Origin: Fallopia convolvulus
Lineage: Eukaryota; Streptophyta; Magnoliopsida; Caryophyllales; Polygonaceae
Direction: 5' to 3'
Assembly: GCA_964016875.1 (NCBI GenBank)
Contig: OZ024721.1
Coordinates: forward strand, 10,780,109 to 10,844,108
DNA length: 64,000 nt
This document shows, one piece after another, positions 43,963-56,669 of the stretch; the first letter of the stretch is position 1; every line of letters begins with the position of its first letter. Both the position numbers and the translations under genes were made by a program. The notes beneath the pieces are model-generated. The model did not search any database. It saw only the letters and a program-made list of their open reading frames with translations, and was not told the DNA's origin.

Positions 43963-44728
43963 TGTTAGAAAAGCTGGAGGCTTTGATTTTGATGGTTCTA
44001 AACGTCTGTCACGTGAACGACCTCGAGTCTTTGAAAAGAGTCGCCACGTCAGTCAGGTCATTGACGTGTGTTGAAGGCAGATCTCGGAGATCTTGAAGAC
44101 GCGTGAGATCTTGGTAGTTTGGATAGTATAAACTTGTTTTAGGAAAGATCCTATGCAGATTATATTGTAAGCCGTGTATGCCTTTATCCTAAGTCGTTAT
44201 TGATTGTAATCCTTTTATATGCTTAAGATGATTTTGTAAAGATAATAGAAATAATATCTTGCCATAACCGAATTGGAAGATATTATTCTCTCTTATCTGA
44301 CCTAGTTTGTGTGTATTTAATCTAAGGCTTTAGGTTAGATAGAGCACGACCTGATACTCCATTTTGTGCTAAGAAAGAAACGAGAGTTCGAGAGGAAGAC
44401 GTAGGCTTTTGTTAGATTGAGTGCGGGTTGTAGTTATTCAGTTCACAACGAGTTCTAGAGTGCTTGGGAAGTAGGTCTAGATTCAGGGTGTTCGTGTAAC
44501 TAATCCAAAAGATCAATAAAGCAAGCTATGGCTTTTAATCCTTCCAAGCGAGAACTTAGAAGGGAGTGGTTTTTACACTTGGTTGATTGAGTTGATCAAA
44601 CAAGTGTTTCCACTATAAAAAACTTTGTGTTCAAGTAAGTCTTTCTTGTAGTTCATTTCCGCTGTATTTACTTAAGAGGTTGACGACTTAGTTGAGGTCG
44701 ACAACCTAGAGGTACTAACGATCCTACA
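43963..44728 (+). repeat. 5' LTR of the Sirevirus (766 bp)
   Basis: Starts TGTTAGAAAAGCTGGAGG and ends ACGATCCTACA. Near the 3' end it has an inverted repeat (GGTTGACGAC ... GTCGACAACC, about 44681-44709). Confidence 0.93.
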
Positions 44729-44730
44729 AT

Positions 44731-44742
44731 TGGTATCAGAGC
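44731..44742 (+). promoter_or_regulatory. PBS of the Sirevirus
   Basis: TGGTATCAGAGC is the usual plant copia site, complementary to initiator tRNA-Met. Confidence 0.93.
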
Positions 44743-44785
44743 TTTGGCTCTAGATTTGTTTTAGTACTCGTAATTCACAGGAAAG

Positions 44786-46725
44786 ATGACTTCAACAAAC
44801 ACTGCAATCAATGATTCATTCTGGAAGCCACCAGTGCTCAAGGCTGGTGAGTACGATTGGTGGGTCGAGCAAATGGAGACTCACATCTGCTCGCTTGATG
44901 GACAACTCTGGAAGGTCATAGAGATGGGTCCTGAAACCTTTCTCACTGCTGATGGAAAGGAAGAAAAGAAGAAGGAGGACTATAATGATGCTGACTACAA
45001 GAAGTTAGAGAAGAATGCTCATGCTAAGAAGGTTCTTCACCATGCTCTAACTCCTGGAGACTTGAAGAAGGTTGTCCAGTATAAGACGGCTAAGCAGATC
45101 TGGGATGCTCTCAAAAGACTCCACCAAGGTAATGATGATGTGAAGAAAGATCGCATCATTGCTCTGGAGAGGGAGTATGAAGTTGTAAGTCATGAAAAGA
45201 ATGAATCCTGGGGTGATTATCACTCAAGATTTCAAGCTGTGGTTAGCCAACTTGAGTCTCTTGGTGAAAAACATCCTCAATGGAAGCAGGTTAACAAGTT
45301 AATCCAAGGACTCAATGCAAAATGGAATGAAGCAGCTGCTGCAATGTTAACCAATAGTGAGACTAAAACACTCACCTTGGAAGATGTCATAGGAAAGTTG
45401 ACTATGTATGGAGGAATTAAGAAAAGGCGAGATGATCGCCTTGAAACTGTCAAGGTTAAGAACATTGCCTTGAAAGTTGAAAGGGCTTTCGATCTTGCTC
45501 AAGGTGATGATGATCAAGTTGATGGTGACGAAGAAGTTGCATTCATCTCAAGAGCGATGAAAAGGCTTTGGAATCGCAACAGTAAGACTCCAGCTAAAGG
45601 AACTGAACCTGTCAAAGACATGAAGGACGTGATTTGTTAACATTGTTCGAGAAAAGGACACTTTGCAAGAAACTGTGTTAGGAGAAAGTCGGAAGGTGGC
45701 AAGAATGCTTTGCTAGCTACTTGGGACGATTCCGATGTTGAAGATGAAGCAAGTCAACAAGAAGACATGTGTCTCATGGCTATAGATGCTCCAACAGAGG
45801 TATATAATTCTGAACTCTTGTCTATGTTATCAGTAAATCTAAAGAACAGTTGCATGCTATCATTGAGAAGTTGGGAACTCAGGTTACCCAACTCAGTGAG
45901 AAACTTGAAGAAAAAGAATATAATATCTCTAACTTAATGGATGATAATCATGGTTGGTCTCTTAAATGTGCTAAGTTAGAGAAAAAGTCTTTAATTTCTG
46001 AGTCTATTGCCTGCAAAACCTGTGATAATCTTAAATCTGAAGTGGATGACTTAGAAAAGAAAGTCACAGACCTTGAAGGAGAAAATCTCATGCTTAAACT
46101 TGGTAATGCTAAGTTAGTCAATGACCTCGAAAAAGAAAAGAACATTAATGAGTCCAATAAAAAGAAATGGATAGAGGAGTTTGTAGCTAAGAAAACTGCT
46201 GAAGAGTATGCAAAAACTTTTGTAACTTCAAGACGTGGACTTGGATATTCCTATGTGCCTAAAGACTTGAAAACCTTGTGTCCACCTGAACCTAAAGGTA
46301 AAACACCTATGTGCAACAACAAAACAAGTTGTTCCACATCAGATGTGGGGAACCTAAACAAAGGTAAACGACCTTGGTTTTCAGGCCAGAAAGCACACAA
46401 AATCTTGATGAAACAAGTCGAGAACTTGAAACCATCAAAAATTGATTTTCATGCTCGTATCAATAACAAACCGATCTATCCTGGGTATAGCAAGTATGTC
46501 GGTCTTAAATCTCATAAAACTTGCTGGTATTGTGGAAAAGAAGGTCATCTTCAACATGAGTGCAAGAAAAAGATAAAGGATAGCAGATCTAATGGATTTT
46601 GGGAAGCTCATGAGCGTGAGCCAACCATAGATCCTGAGAGAGTTTATAATGAAAGATGTTCTGCAAATCATTACGTTGCCCAACCCAGAAGAGTTGTCAA
46701 ACAACTCTGGGTTCGTAAAAACTGA
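44786..46725 (+). pseudogene. Sirevirus gag
   Basis: ATG 44786 begins a UBN2/copia-type Gag domain (NDSFWKPPVLKAGEYDWWVE, KQIWDALKRLHQG, FQAVVSQLESLGE). TAA at 45638-45640 falls inside the first zinc knuckle (C*HCSRKGHFARNC), where a Tyr or Asn codon would be expected. A frameshift near 45830 leads to a long coiled-coil segment (HAIIEKLGTQVTQLSEKLEE, DDLEKKVTDLEGENLMLKL) and a second knuckle (CWYCGKEGHLQHEC, near 46520). Very long, coiled-coil Gag proteins are a Sirevirus feature. It ends at TGA 46723-46725, where a run of A suggests another frameshift. Confidence 0.9.
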
Positions 46726-46733
46726 CTTTTACA

Positions 46734-48125
46734 TTGCAGAATGAAGTGAGAGAAAGCGGTCCCTGGTTCTTCGACAGTGCATGTTCAACTCATATGACGG
46801 GAAGCTTTGAGTCATTCATCTCACTTCATCAACAAGAAGGTAGCAACATCACCTTCGGTAACAACAGTAAGGGTCAAGTTCTGGGTATTGGAAAGGTAAG
46901 AATCTCTAAGAACTTCTGTGTTAACAACGTAAGCTATGTCAAGGGTCTTAGATACAATCTGTTAAGTGTTTCTCAACTGTGTGCTAACAATATCTATCAA
47001 GTTGTCTTTGATTCTCTTGGATGTCAAGTGATTGATGTTAGCTCAGGAAAGACTCTTCTGAAGGGAATCTGTGAAAACAATCTTTATAGAGTCGTTCCCT
47101 GGCTCTTACCTGAAGAAAAGTTGTGTCTTTAAGTAGTCGAAGACGTTGCCAACCTCTGGCACAATAGGTTTGGCCATGCAAATTTACAGCTTATTCGCAA
47201 ACTTCACAATCAGGAACTGGTACGTGGATTACCTAAGATTGACCAAATCAAACATGAAGTGTGTGAAGCTTGTGTGAAAGGAAAACAGGTCAGATCCTCT
47301 TTTCAATCAAAAAGAGAGGTAAGTACTTCTAATCCTCTAGAGTTAATTCATATGGATCTGTGTGGGCCAATGCGTGTGAGAAGTCGAGGAGGTAATAGAT
47401 ATGTCTATGTCATTGTTGATGACTTTTCACGTTATACTTGGGTATTTTTCTTGTTTTCTAAAGACCAGGTGTTTGAAGAATTCAGTACATGGGTTAAGCT
47501 TACAGAGAAGGTGCTTGACGTACCTTTGATCTCTATTCGATTTGATCATGGCACTGAATTTGAGAATGCTCAGTTTATGGATTTCTACAAAGAAAACAGA
47601 GTAGATCATAACTTTTCAGCCACAAGAACCCCTCAACAGAACGGAGTTGTTGAGAGAAAGAATCGAACTTTGGAAGACATGTCAAGAACGTTGTTGATTT
47701 CGAGTGGTCTTGTAAGGAATTTATGGGGAGAAGCTATCAATGCTGCATGCTATGTATTAAACACAGCTATGGTGCGACCTCTTCTTGGGAAAACACCATA
47801 TGAGCTTTTAAGAGGAAGAAAGCCCAACGTTGCCCACCTGCGTACGTTTGGATGTAAGTGTTTCGTACATAACAATGGCAAAGATAGCCTTGGCAAGATG
47901 GATGCTAGGAGTGATGAAGGAACATTCGTAGGCTATTCTCAGCATAGCAAAGCCTACAAAGTGTTTAACAAAAGAACTAAGAAAGTTGAAGAGAGTGTTC
48001 ATGTTGTGTTTGATGAGAATACCATGGGAGGCAGCTCTATTGTTGATGAAGAGGAAGGAGATCTAGGTTTTCATCTATGTGAAGAGTCAGAAGTTAGCAT
48101 TGAGAAAATTGATCAAGTTCAATAG
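46734..48125 (+). pseudogene. Sirevirus protease and integrase
   Basis: Protease: WFFDSACSTHMTG (DSA in place of the usual DSG), LLSVSQLC. TAA at 47130-47132 separates it from the GAG_pre-integrase HHCC region (LWHNRFGHANLQLIRKLH, CEACVKGKQ). Integrase core: HMDLCGPMRV holds the first Asp, FDHGTEFEN the second, and QQNGVVERKNRTL the Glu; a chromodomain-like GKTPYELL/GCKCFVHN segment follows. The frame is open from 47133 to TAG 48123-48125. The three catalytic residues are kept. Confidence 0.92.
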
Positions 48126-48143
48126 GTTGTTAACTCGACTCAG

Positions 48144-49958
48144 GTGGACAACGTAGATGATACTGACATGCCTGCTTTGGAAGATATTGCAAATATTGAA
48201 GAATCCGGTGATGATGAGTCCGATCCAAGCGAAGAAGCTACAGAGACTGAAAATCCTAACACTGATCAAGGTCACAACAATGGGGTAGTTGACCTCACTC
48301 AGCTTCAGTTAAACTATCAGCAAAAAGATGCTCATCCAGTGACCAACATTATCTCAGATTACTCCAAAGGTGTTCAAACACGTTCTTCACTTCAGAATTT
48401 CTGTGCTTTCAACGCTTTTCTCTCTGTTCTGGAACCCAAAAATGTGGATCAAGCTCTAAAAGATCCAGATTGGGTGTGTGCTATGCAAGAAGAACTTCAT
48501 CAATTTGAGAGAAACAAGGTTTGGCACCTAGTTCCACGACCCAAAGATAGAACTGTGATTGGAACACGTTGGGTTTTCAGAAATAAGCTTGATGATTCTG
48601 GAAACGTTGTGAGAAACAAAGCAAGACTTGTGGTTAAGGGATATAACCAACAAGAAGGGATAGATTATGATGAGACTTTTGCTCCCGTAGCACGTCTTGA
48701 GGCAATTCGTCTCTTGATAGCTTATTCAGCCCATCATGGCTTCAAGCTTCAACAAATGGATGTCAAGACAACCTTTCTGAATGGGTTTCTTAAGGAAGAA
48801 GTGTTCGTAGAACAAACCCCGGGTTTTGAAGACGTCACTCACCCAGATCATGTATTCAAACTCGACAAAGCTCTTTATGGTTTGAAACAAGCACCTCGAG
48901 CTTGGTATGACAGGCTTTCTCAGTTTTTGCTCCAACATGGATATGTTCGAGGACAGGTGGATAAGACACTCTTTCTCCTCAAAGAAGGAAAGCACACTCT
49001 GGTTGTACAGGTCTATGTGGACGACATCATCTTTGGCTCTACTGATGAAAAACTTGTGAAGAGGTTCGCTAACCTCATGGCCAGTGAATTTGAGATGAGT
49101 ATGGTTGGTGAACTTAAGTTTTTCCTAGGACTTCAGGTCACTCAAGATATGGAAGGAACAAGAGTGCATCAACAAAAGTATCTCAGGGAGTGTGTCTAGA
49201 AGTTCGGATTGGACAACTCAAAATCCTTTGACACACCTATCTCTCCCATCACCTCTCTAGGAAAAGATGAAAATGAAAAGAAAGTTGATCAGACTTTGTA
49301 TCGGGGCATCATAGGTTCCCTACTCTATCTCACGGCAAGCAGACCAGACATCATGTTCAGCGTATGCTTATGTGTCAGTTTTCAGTCTGATCCAAGAGAA
49401 TCGCATCTCAAAGCTGTCAAGAGGATTCTAAGGTACCTCAAAGGGTCCGATGACTTATGCCTATGGTACCCAACCTCATGTGATTTTGGTCTAGTCGGGT
49501 ACACGGATGTTGATTTTGCTGGGAACAAAATTGTTCGTAAGAGTACTTCAGGGATGGCTCAATTTCTTGGACCATGTCTAGTGTCATGGGGGTCCAAGAA
49601 GCAAAATTCAGTTGCTCTCTCTACTGCAGAAGCTGAGTACATCGCCGCTGCTGCATGCTGCACCCAACTTCTTTGGCTCAAGCAACAACTTCATGACTTT
49701 GGCTTAGAGTATGATGGCATACCTATTCTCTGTGACAACACAAGTGCCATCAACATCTCAAAGAACCCTGTACAACATTCACGAACCAATCACATAGAGA
49801 TTCGATGTCACTTTCTTTGTGATTGTGTCGAGAAAGAGTTGGTGACCATGGATTTATGCCGAACAGGTGAACAACGTGCTGACATATTCACTAAAGCTCT
49901 CAATCGTGAACCCTTTGTACAGTTTCGCATGGAGCTAGGTATGATTTCCCTAAACTAA
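48144..49958 (+). pseudogene. Sirevirus reverse transcriptase and RNase H
   Basis: RVT_2 motifs: ALKDPDWVCAMQEELHQF, GTRWVFRNKLDDSGNVVR, ETFAPVARLEAIRLL, MDVKTTFLNGFLKEEVFVEQ, ALYGLKQAPRAWYDRL and the intact catalytic VQVYVDDIIFGST. TAG at 49197-49199 is the only stop before the copia RNase H (YLTASRPDIMFSV, YTDVDFAGNKIVRKSTSG, VALSTAEAEYIAAAAC, LCDNTSAINISKNPVQHSRT), which ends at 49958. Apart from that stop the region is open. Confidence 0.93.
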
Positions 49959-50763
49959 TCTATTTCCCATCTATTATCCCTCAATGATTGACTAGATTAG
50001 ATGATCTATTTATGATTCAAAAGTTTTATGATCTTGAGGTGCTAAATTTGAATATTTCCATGTTACATACTCATGAACCATGCACATCATTATGTCTTCA
50101 TTCTTTGCTTCTTGAGTTATGCATCAATTACATGTTGAAACCTTTCTTTGAGCCCAAAAGAGTCCAAACCTGAGGTTCCTAACCCTCATTACAAGCTCAA
50201 ATGACGGTTGACTCTACAGCCTGGCCTAACCTATCATGTTAGAGAGTCTTTATGAGCCTATTTCTAAATGTTCTGTTATAAACGGAGACTTATCTATATG
50301 ATTGACAAAGCCACATAAAATATTTCCCCTGGTTCTCTTTGGCACCCCTGTGCAAAACCCCAAAGAACCAGGCGTATTCTCTTTTCAATGGATGTTGGGG
50401 ACTTGAGTGAGGTTAGTGACTGTGCACTATATGAGGAATGTCAGTTGTCTGGAATTTTTGCTGGCTAAGTGGTTGACGTAGAATAGGTTGAGAACGTCAG
50501 TTTCAGAGTAAGACAAAAATCACCTTTCTCCAACGGTATCTTTTCAAATATTTGAAGATCTTTTGCCAAAGGAAATTTGCCCTTTCAATTGCATTGAATA
50601 AAGATCTTGGGAAGATCTAGTTTCCATCACATCAACTCAGTCTAAGCTTAAATACGGAGACTCTCTCACTAAAAAGGTACGCTCTCTCTCCTGCAACTAT
50701 TCTCAAATCTCTTGCTTTTCATCTCAACCTCTCTACCAAAAAGCTTAAACCTTTTCATCATCA
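49959..50763 (+). other. Non-coding region between pol and the extra ORF of the Sirevirus
   Basis: No gene. Sireviruses are known for conserved short and palindromic motifs in non-coding DNA; candidates here include GTCAGTTGTC near 50438 and GGTTGACG near 50471. A C/T-rich stretch precedes the ATG at 50764. Confidence 0.55.
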
Positions 50764-52707
50764 ATGGCGTCAAACCCTAACCCCTCATCCCCCATTCGTG
50801 GTACTGAATCTCCACGGACCCTAGCCCTAAAGCTTGGGAAAGTCGTGGATCCCCAAACCTTGGCTCTGCTCTTGGCAACCGTTCAAACCGCTAACAAACC
50901 AGCCACACCATTGATGCTTGAAGGTCCCGAATCCACACAAAATCAAGAACCAGGACCATCCTCTCCAAATCAAACTGAATCTCTCCCAATTTCTCAAGAA
51001 ATCCCTCCGTCTCAAACCCTACCAAAAACCATAGCCCCAACAAAAATTTCTATACCCAATTCCCCGAAACCCAGAGAGCATGAGCAAGAGAAAACTGAGA
51101 TTTTGCTTGAGGTTGAGAGTTCTAAAACCCAAGGCATGCAAGGAGACTTTGATTCTGTCTAAGAAGTAGTAAAGTCAATTGAGGCTATGGAGTGCGAAGA
51201 TAAAATATCTGAACCAGTCGTCACGGAGAAGACGACTACTGTGCTTTTAGCGGGAACTGATGCTCAGGTCAATGACCCAGAACAAGTCATTGACCCAAGC
51301 AAGGTGAACGACTCCATTGAAAATCCAGACACGTCGCTTCAGCCTCTCAACATCGAAGGACACGATGACTCTGAACAAGGTACTCCTAGTGATCCTAAGC
51401 TCACTCTACTCAAATCTGTTGCATCTTCTTCAAAAGTAAAATCAAAAGAAGAAATCGCTAAAGAACTGTTTGAGTCTGAAAAGTCCGATGAAGATGATGT
51501 GGTGATAACTAAGGAATCTAGAAAACCTAAGACTAGAGAGTCTAGTGCTAAGGTTACTAGAAAGAGAGGAAGGGAAGTATCTTCAATGCCAGTTGGATCT
51601 GAAGGTGGAGACTCTGTTGTCTCCAAGAAAACTGTTAAGTCGAAAAAGAGTAAAAAGATGATCACTCGGTCAAGTGGACGACTCGCTGCAAGTGGCAAAC
51701 CTAAAAAGGGAAGTAAAGAAATCAAAGGCGAAGGAAGTAACATGGCTGGTCGTGATTTTGTCAAGGAACTCATCATGGACGATGAGTTCATCAATTCCAC
51801 GGGTTTACAAGGCATTTCTGAGTTGTTGTCTCATCAAGGGTGGACTCATCTATTCTATGAGGAGGAAAGTTTTAATCCGGAGTTGGTGAAAGAGTTCTAC
51901 GGGTCGTTGACTATAGAGGACAAAGAGAAGAGGACCATGGGCCATTATGAGTTACATGGTGAGAAATTCACCCTGTCGAGCATGGAGTTAGCCACTCTTC
52001 TAAAAGTGCCGCACAAGGGATTTGCTGAATATCATCGAGGTACATGGCCTGAAGACGTTGATTCGGCTGAGCTGCTCAAAAAGGTCACACAGGTCGATGA
52101 CATTGATGGTGGTTCCTTTGCCACCAACTTCATGAGTGCCGAAAGGAAGGTTTTTTTCACTTGGGTGATCAGCAACTTGATTCCCCGGGAACAAAAGAGG
52201 AGCACTGCTATGATCCAAGACATTCTTGTCATGGATAAAATTCTCGACAAGGAACCTGTCAACTTTGCTCGCTTAGTGCTTCTACACATGGAATCTGTGA
52301 AGGATAATCCCACACATGCTCTCCCATATTGCTCCATTGTCAAGAAAGTGCTTCTTTATCATGAGGTTTATGAGGCTGAGAAAGAAGTGGATCACGTTCG
52401 TCTTCTAAATACTGATATTGTTCGCAAGATGGGCTACAAACTGGTTGATGATAAATGGGTGTCAAGGGATGCAAGCAAGGATGTAGTTTCTGATGCTGAG
52501 ATGGAAGATGCTGAGTTAGGCATTCATGCTATGGGGAGAGAAGGTGAACAACTTGGTACAATTATGAAGCTGTTAGTTGAGCTCCAACGTCAAAACCAAG
52601 ATTTGCTTGAGAAAGTTGGCCAACTCCTGCGTGATCAGTCTGCGCTGAAATCTGATGTTCATGGCTTATCTGTTGCGCTCGATGATCTGATCAAGTCAGT
52701 GACTTAG
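50764..52707 (+). pseudogene. Sirevirus extra (env-position) ORF, one stop
   Basis: Extra ORFs before the 3' LTR are typical of many Sireviruses and were once thought env-like; their role is not settled. ATG 50764 starts a Ser/Pro-rich N-terminus. TAA at 51160-51162 is in frame with the rest, which is open to 52707 (648 codons in all). A basic stretch (KKTVKSKKSKKMITRSSGRL, residues about 285-315) looks like a nuclear localisation signal. The middle holds a 'plant transposon protein' type domain (GISELLSHQGWTHLFYEEES, VKEFYGSLTIEDKEKRT, LATLLKVPHKGFAEYHRG, RKVFFTWVISNLIPREQKRS). The C-terminus is a coiled coil. I see no signal peptide or transmembrane segment, which does not favour an envelope role. 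Confidence 0.85.
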
Positions 52708-53103
52708 CTTGAGTAGTCGACATCCAGTTCCCTTTATTTTCCTTGCACATCTACTATCTCAAAAACATCTTTTTCGGTTTCATCTATGTGTTTGTGCCTT
52801 CTTTGTGCTGCAGGTTTAAGACTAATTTGTTTTGTTGCTATGGATTCGGTCTGTATGTTGGATAATTTTCTATTTACCCTTGTTTGATTATCTCTTTTTG
52901 CTTGATTATTTAGATTGATCTTTTTGATGATGCCAAAAGGGGGAAAAGGCTGGGGGTAGATAAAATAATGGGATTTTTATGCTGAATTACATATGGGTTA
53001 TCCAACTTAGGGGGAACTTTTGGCTAACTTAAATATTATTGCATAGCCTGTTCGAGTTTCTGTATTGCTCTGATTATACAGGATAGAAGAGTTTGTCACC
53101 ATC

Positions 53104-53117
53104 AAAAAGGGGGAATT
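53104..53117 (+). promoter_or_regulatory. Polypurine tract of the Sirevirus
   Basis: AAAAAGGGGGAA lies just before the 3' LTR. Confidence 0.9.
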
Positions 53118-53852
53118 TGTTAGAAAAGATGGAGGCTTTGATTTTGATGGTTCCAAACGTCTGTCACGTGAACGACCTCGAGTCTTTGAAAAGAGTCGCC
53201 AGCGTCAGTCAGGTCGTTGACGTGTGTTGAAGGCAGATCTCGGAGATCTTGAAGACGCGTGAGATCTTGGTAGTTTGGATAGTATAAACTATTTTTAGGA
53301 AAGATCCTATGCAGATTATATTGTAAGCCGTGTATACCTTTATCCTAATCCGTTATTGATTGTAATCCTTTTATATGCTTAGGATGATTTTGTAAAGATA
53401 ATAGAAATAATATCTTGCCATAACCGAATTGGAAGATATTATTCTCTAAGGTTTTAGGTTAGATAGAGCACGAACTCATACTCCATTTTGTGCTAAGAAA
53501 GAAACGAGAGTTCGAGAGGAAGACGTAGGCTTTTGTTAGATTGAGTGTGGGTTGTAGTTATTCAGTTCACAACGAGTTCTAGAGTGCTTGGGAAGTAGGT
53601 CTAGATCCAGGGTGTTCGTGTAACTAGTCCAAAAGATCAATAAAGCAAGCTACGACTTTTAATCCTTCCAAGCGAGAACTTGGAAGGGAGTGGTTTTTAC
53701 ACTTGGTTGATTGAGTTGATCAAACAAGTGTTTCCACTATAAAAAACATTGTGTTCAAGTAAGTCTTTCTTGTAGTTCATTTCTGCTGCATTTACTTAAG
53801 AGGTTGACGACTTAGTTGAGGTCGACAACCTAGACGTACGAACGATCCTACA
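53118..53852 (+). repeat. 3' LTR of the Sirevirus (735 bp)
   Basis: Matches the 5' LTR closely but lacks 32 bp present at about 44297-44328 of the 5' copy, between short TCT repeats. Confidence 0.93.
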
Positions 53853-54469
53853 ATAGCTATGCATAAAAACTCATAAGAAGATAAAGATCATGCCTTTAAA
53901 TAGATAATTTATCAACTTTCGCTGACTAGCAAGCAAATCAATCAATTCTCATTAATTAATTCACCCAATCACTTGTTTTGGATCCAAAGCTCGAAACTTT
54001 CGTAATCGAACAATATCAACTTTCAAGTTGACAACTTTCTCTTTCGATCAAATTGCAAACTCAAATTACTTCGACTATCATCTAAGCATAAGCACAACAA
54101 GCAATATAAAAAAAGATAAAAGGCATTCAAAACATCAACTCATTCACCAAACATGTATAACTATGTCGGGCTTTAACCCCGACCCTAGATAAGAAGACAA
54201 CTCACTACTCATATTAATAAAGCAAACAACTTCAACAAAAGAAAACATTGAAAACAAAAACAAACTTACTTCAAATTAATAAGAAAACTATCGTCTTACA
54301 AACTTCAGAAGAAACCGAAAATAAAACAACACCGAGTAGAAAAAACCTGATTAACGACCCAACCTCTCTCTCTCGATCGACCTTGGCTCGCAATCCTCCC
54401 ACTCGACTCCTCAATCGGTTCTCCTCGAAGAAATAATATCGTCCTCTCCCTTATAGGCTAGAAAGAAGG

Positions 54470-54478
54470 GTATTTATA
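54470..54478 (-). promoter_or_regulatory. TATA box, element C 3' LTR
   Basis: GTATTTATA, reading TATAAATAC on the minus strand. Confidence 0.7.
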
Positions 54479-54667
54479 CTAATAAAGCTATCTATTAAAA
54501 CCTTAAAAGATAGAAACTAACTCTAAAAAGATAACAAGATATAAGATAGAAGATATAACAACCTTAAAAATCACTTAAAACCTCTACCGACACAGAATCA
54601 TCATCAACGACTTCCGCACAAGGTCGGTAGGAATCACAAAATCCATCCAAGAATTCTATCTTTATGC

Positions 54668-54702
54668 CTCGTTAACGACCCTTCACATCCTCGTTAACGA
54701 GC
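54668..54702 (-). repeat. TCGTTAACGA pair, U3 of the element C 3' LTR
   Basis: Cores at 54671 and 54693, 22 bp apart. Confidence 0.95.
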
Positions 54703-55667
54703 CTGAGATTTGGCTTCTTCAACTCTTCAAATTAACAGCTTGGACTTCAACCTCTTTATCTTCAGGTTCTTCCGACTTCCACCATAGCACTCCAATTCAG
54801 CTCCAAAAGCACTCTTTCCTGCTCAAAACCTACAAAAAGACACAAAACGGAGTAGCTTCCATACTTTTCACAAAATATGCAAACTTATCCAAAAACACAC
54901 CAAATTAACTCTAAAAACTACTAAAACTAAACCTAAACAAACCAAAAAATACACTAAAAACATGAATATCAAATTACCCCATACTTAGACTTGCTTGTTC
55001 TCAAGCAATCACTAAACAATAATCAAAACCAAACAACCATACTCATCAAGCAAATAGTCATCAACTTAAAAGCAACTTCTAAACCATAGCAGAAATTAGC
55101 AAATGACTATTAACGTCATCACACATATATACACCAAATAGACACAAGCAAAATACAATCCAACCTCTCAAGGGATATATTTGTTTCACTCAACTCTCAA
55201 GTGTTTAGGCTTATAAATTCAACTCTCCACTCATCTTATATACAAAAACTCATAGAAATTGGAACTTATATCACCAAACTCTCCACCTAAGATTTTTCAA
55301 AAAACATAAAAATCATCAAGAGAACTTGGGCTCAATGAAAAACTTCATAGAAGCTTCCATTCGGCCGGGTTGTAATGGGGCTTGGTAAAAACAATAAGGC
55401 GTGGAAATATTTTGGCTATGTGGTGCTAATAATATATCCGGGAATCAAAGACTCCTAAAAACTCACACATAAACAAAAATCTAATAAAAAATCATACCAA
55501 ACTCACTCAAACATTATGCACTTTATTCTTTCACTCACCCAACATATCCTAAAAAGCCTCGTAAAACAAATCAAAAGAATCTCCAGCTTATCTATTAAAC
55601 ACAAATGCACATCTTACTTCTTCTCTTTTTCATATAGCTTTTTCTCTCTCTTCTCCTTTCGCTCAGC

Positions 55668-55700
55668 CTCGTTAACGAACCAACTAGGTCGTTAACGAGC
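55668..55700 (-). repeat. TCGTTAACGA pair, 3' UTR of element C
   Basis: Cores at 55671 and 55691, 20 bp apart. Confidence 0.95.
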
Positions 55701-56555
55701 TTCATCGTGTACACTTTCTCTCTTTTTCTTTCTTCTTTCAACAACTTTTCTTTTGTGCATCCTTTCTTACCAAGAGATCTTTCTTCTACAAATTAACACA
55801 AGAGACTTCCAGTCTACCCTTCAAAAACCCTTAATTTCGAACCAAACATATCTTTTCACTCAACAAAACAAACCTCTCCAATCTAAGTCCTAATCCCCGG
55901 ATAGGGTCAAGCTTATCTTGGCTAGGGAACAATTTTGTGGAGCTAAAAATAAAAGGCTATAAGGCTCAAACTGGCTTCAAAAGAAGGATAATGATTAGGT
56001 AGATAAGGATAAATAGGGCGTATGAAAAATAAGTTCTCTATCATATGATCTTACATGTAATGAACTATAAATCTTATATACGTCTCAAGTAATAGATAAC
56101 CATCACAATTCCAAGAGATAATATGCATATAGAGAGTAAATCACACAAGAAAAGAAGAGGGATTTTTTGATGTTCTCCCTATAAGGCCAAAAATAACTCA
56201 CAAGGTAATTTTTGGTGGATTGCATCACTTATGCTAAAAAGTATACATGCTCAATTTCATCAAATGCTATTCCTCTATAAAATAATTTCACATCAAGAAT
56301 CAGGCTATACTATCAAAGACATGCTTGCAAGGATTTACATGATCATGCTAGTAACTTACTATCATAGAACCATAAGAAAAGGGTATCTATCTATTCTAAC
56401 AACTCTTTTTTTTAATTATTTTTTGATTTTTTTGTAATTTTTGTTATGATTTTTTTTAAACAAAGAACTACTTAAAACACACAAGACATAAGCTTTCTAC
56501 CCTTTCCCACCACATACTTAAAATTACAGTGTCCCCACTGTAATAAAAATAAGCA

Positions 56556-56627
56556 GAAGAAAAGAATAGAAAAGAAAAGAAAAAGAAAAAGAAAAAGAAA
56601 AAGAAAAAGAAAAAGAAAAAGAAAAAC
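56556..56627. repeat. (GAAAAA)n simple repeat
   Basis: About ten GAAAAA/GAAAA units in the 3' UTR of element C, just past the ORF1 stop. Confidence 0.9.
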
Positions 56628-56669
56628 TTACAAGACTTTTAAAGCAGTAAAGAAACTACTCAAACTAAA

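Larger units (their letters stand above)
43963..53852 (+). mobile_element. Sirevirus-type Ty1/copia element, 9.9 kb
   Basis: Complete from LTR to LTR with a perfect duplication ATAGC (43958-43962 and 53853-53857). It has the copia order protease, integrase, reverse transcriptase, RNase H, an enlarged gag with coiled coils, and an extra ORF before the 3' LTR, which together mark the SIRE/Maximus lineage. Most damage is single nonsense or frameshift changes; the LTRs differ little except for one 32-bp deletion, so insertion is fairly recent. Confidence 0.95.
53858..54971 (-). repeat. 3' LTR of element C, second part
   Basis: Continues the LTR after the Sirevirus and ends GAATATCA (TGATATTC on the minus strand). 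TATA box at 54470-54478. Confidence 0.9.
54972..56669 (-). other. 3' UTR of element C
   Basis: No gene. On the minus strand it holds AAGTATGGGGTAATT beside the LTR (54972-54986), the UTR blocks shared with A and B, a palindrome pair at 55671/55691, and the ACAGTG-GGGA-CACTGT inverted repeat near 56526-56541. Confidence 0.7.

Noticed and set aside
51268..51312. GTCAATGAC-type words in the Sirevirus extra ORF as another case of two-turn phasing
   Set aside because: Spacing is 18 bp (six codons), and the nearest LTR words (44013 and 44057) are 44 bp apart with weaker symmetry. They may belong to known Sirevirus motifs.
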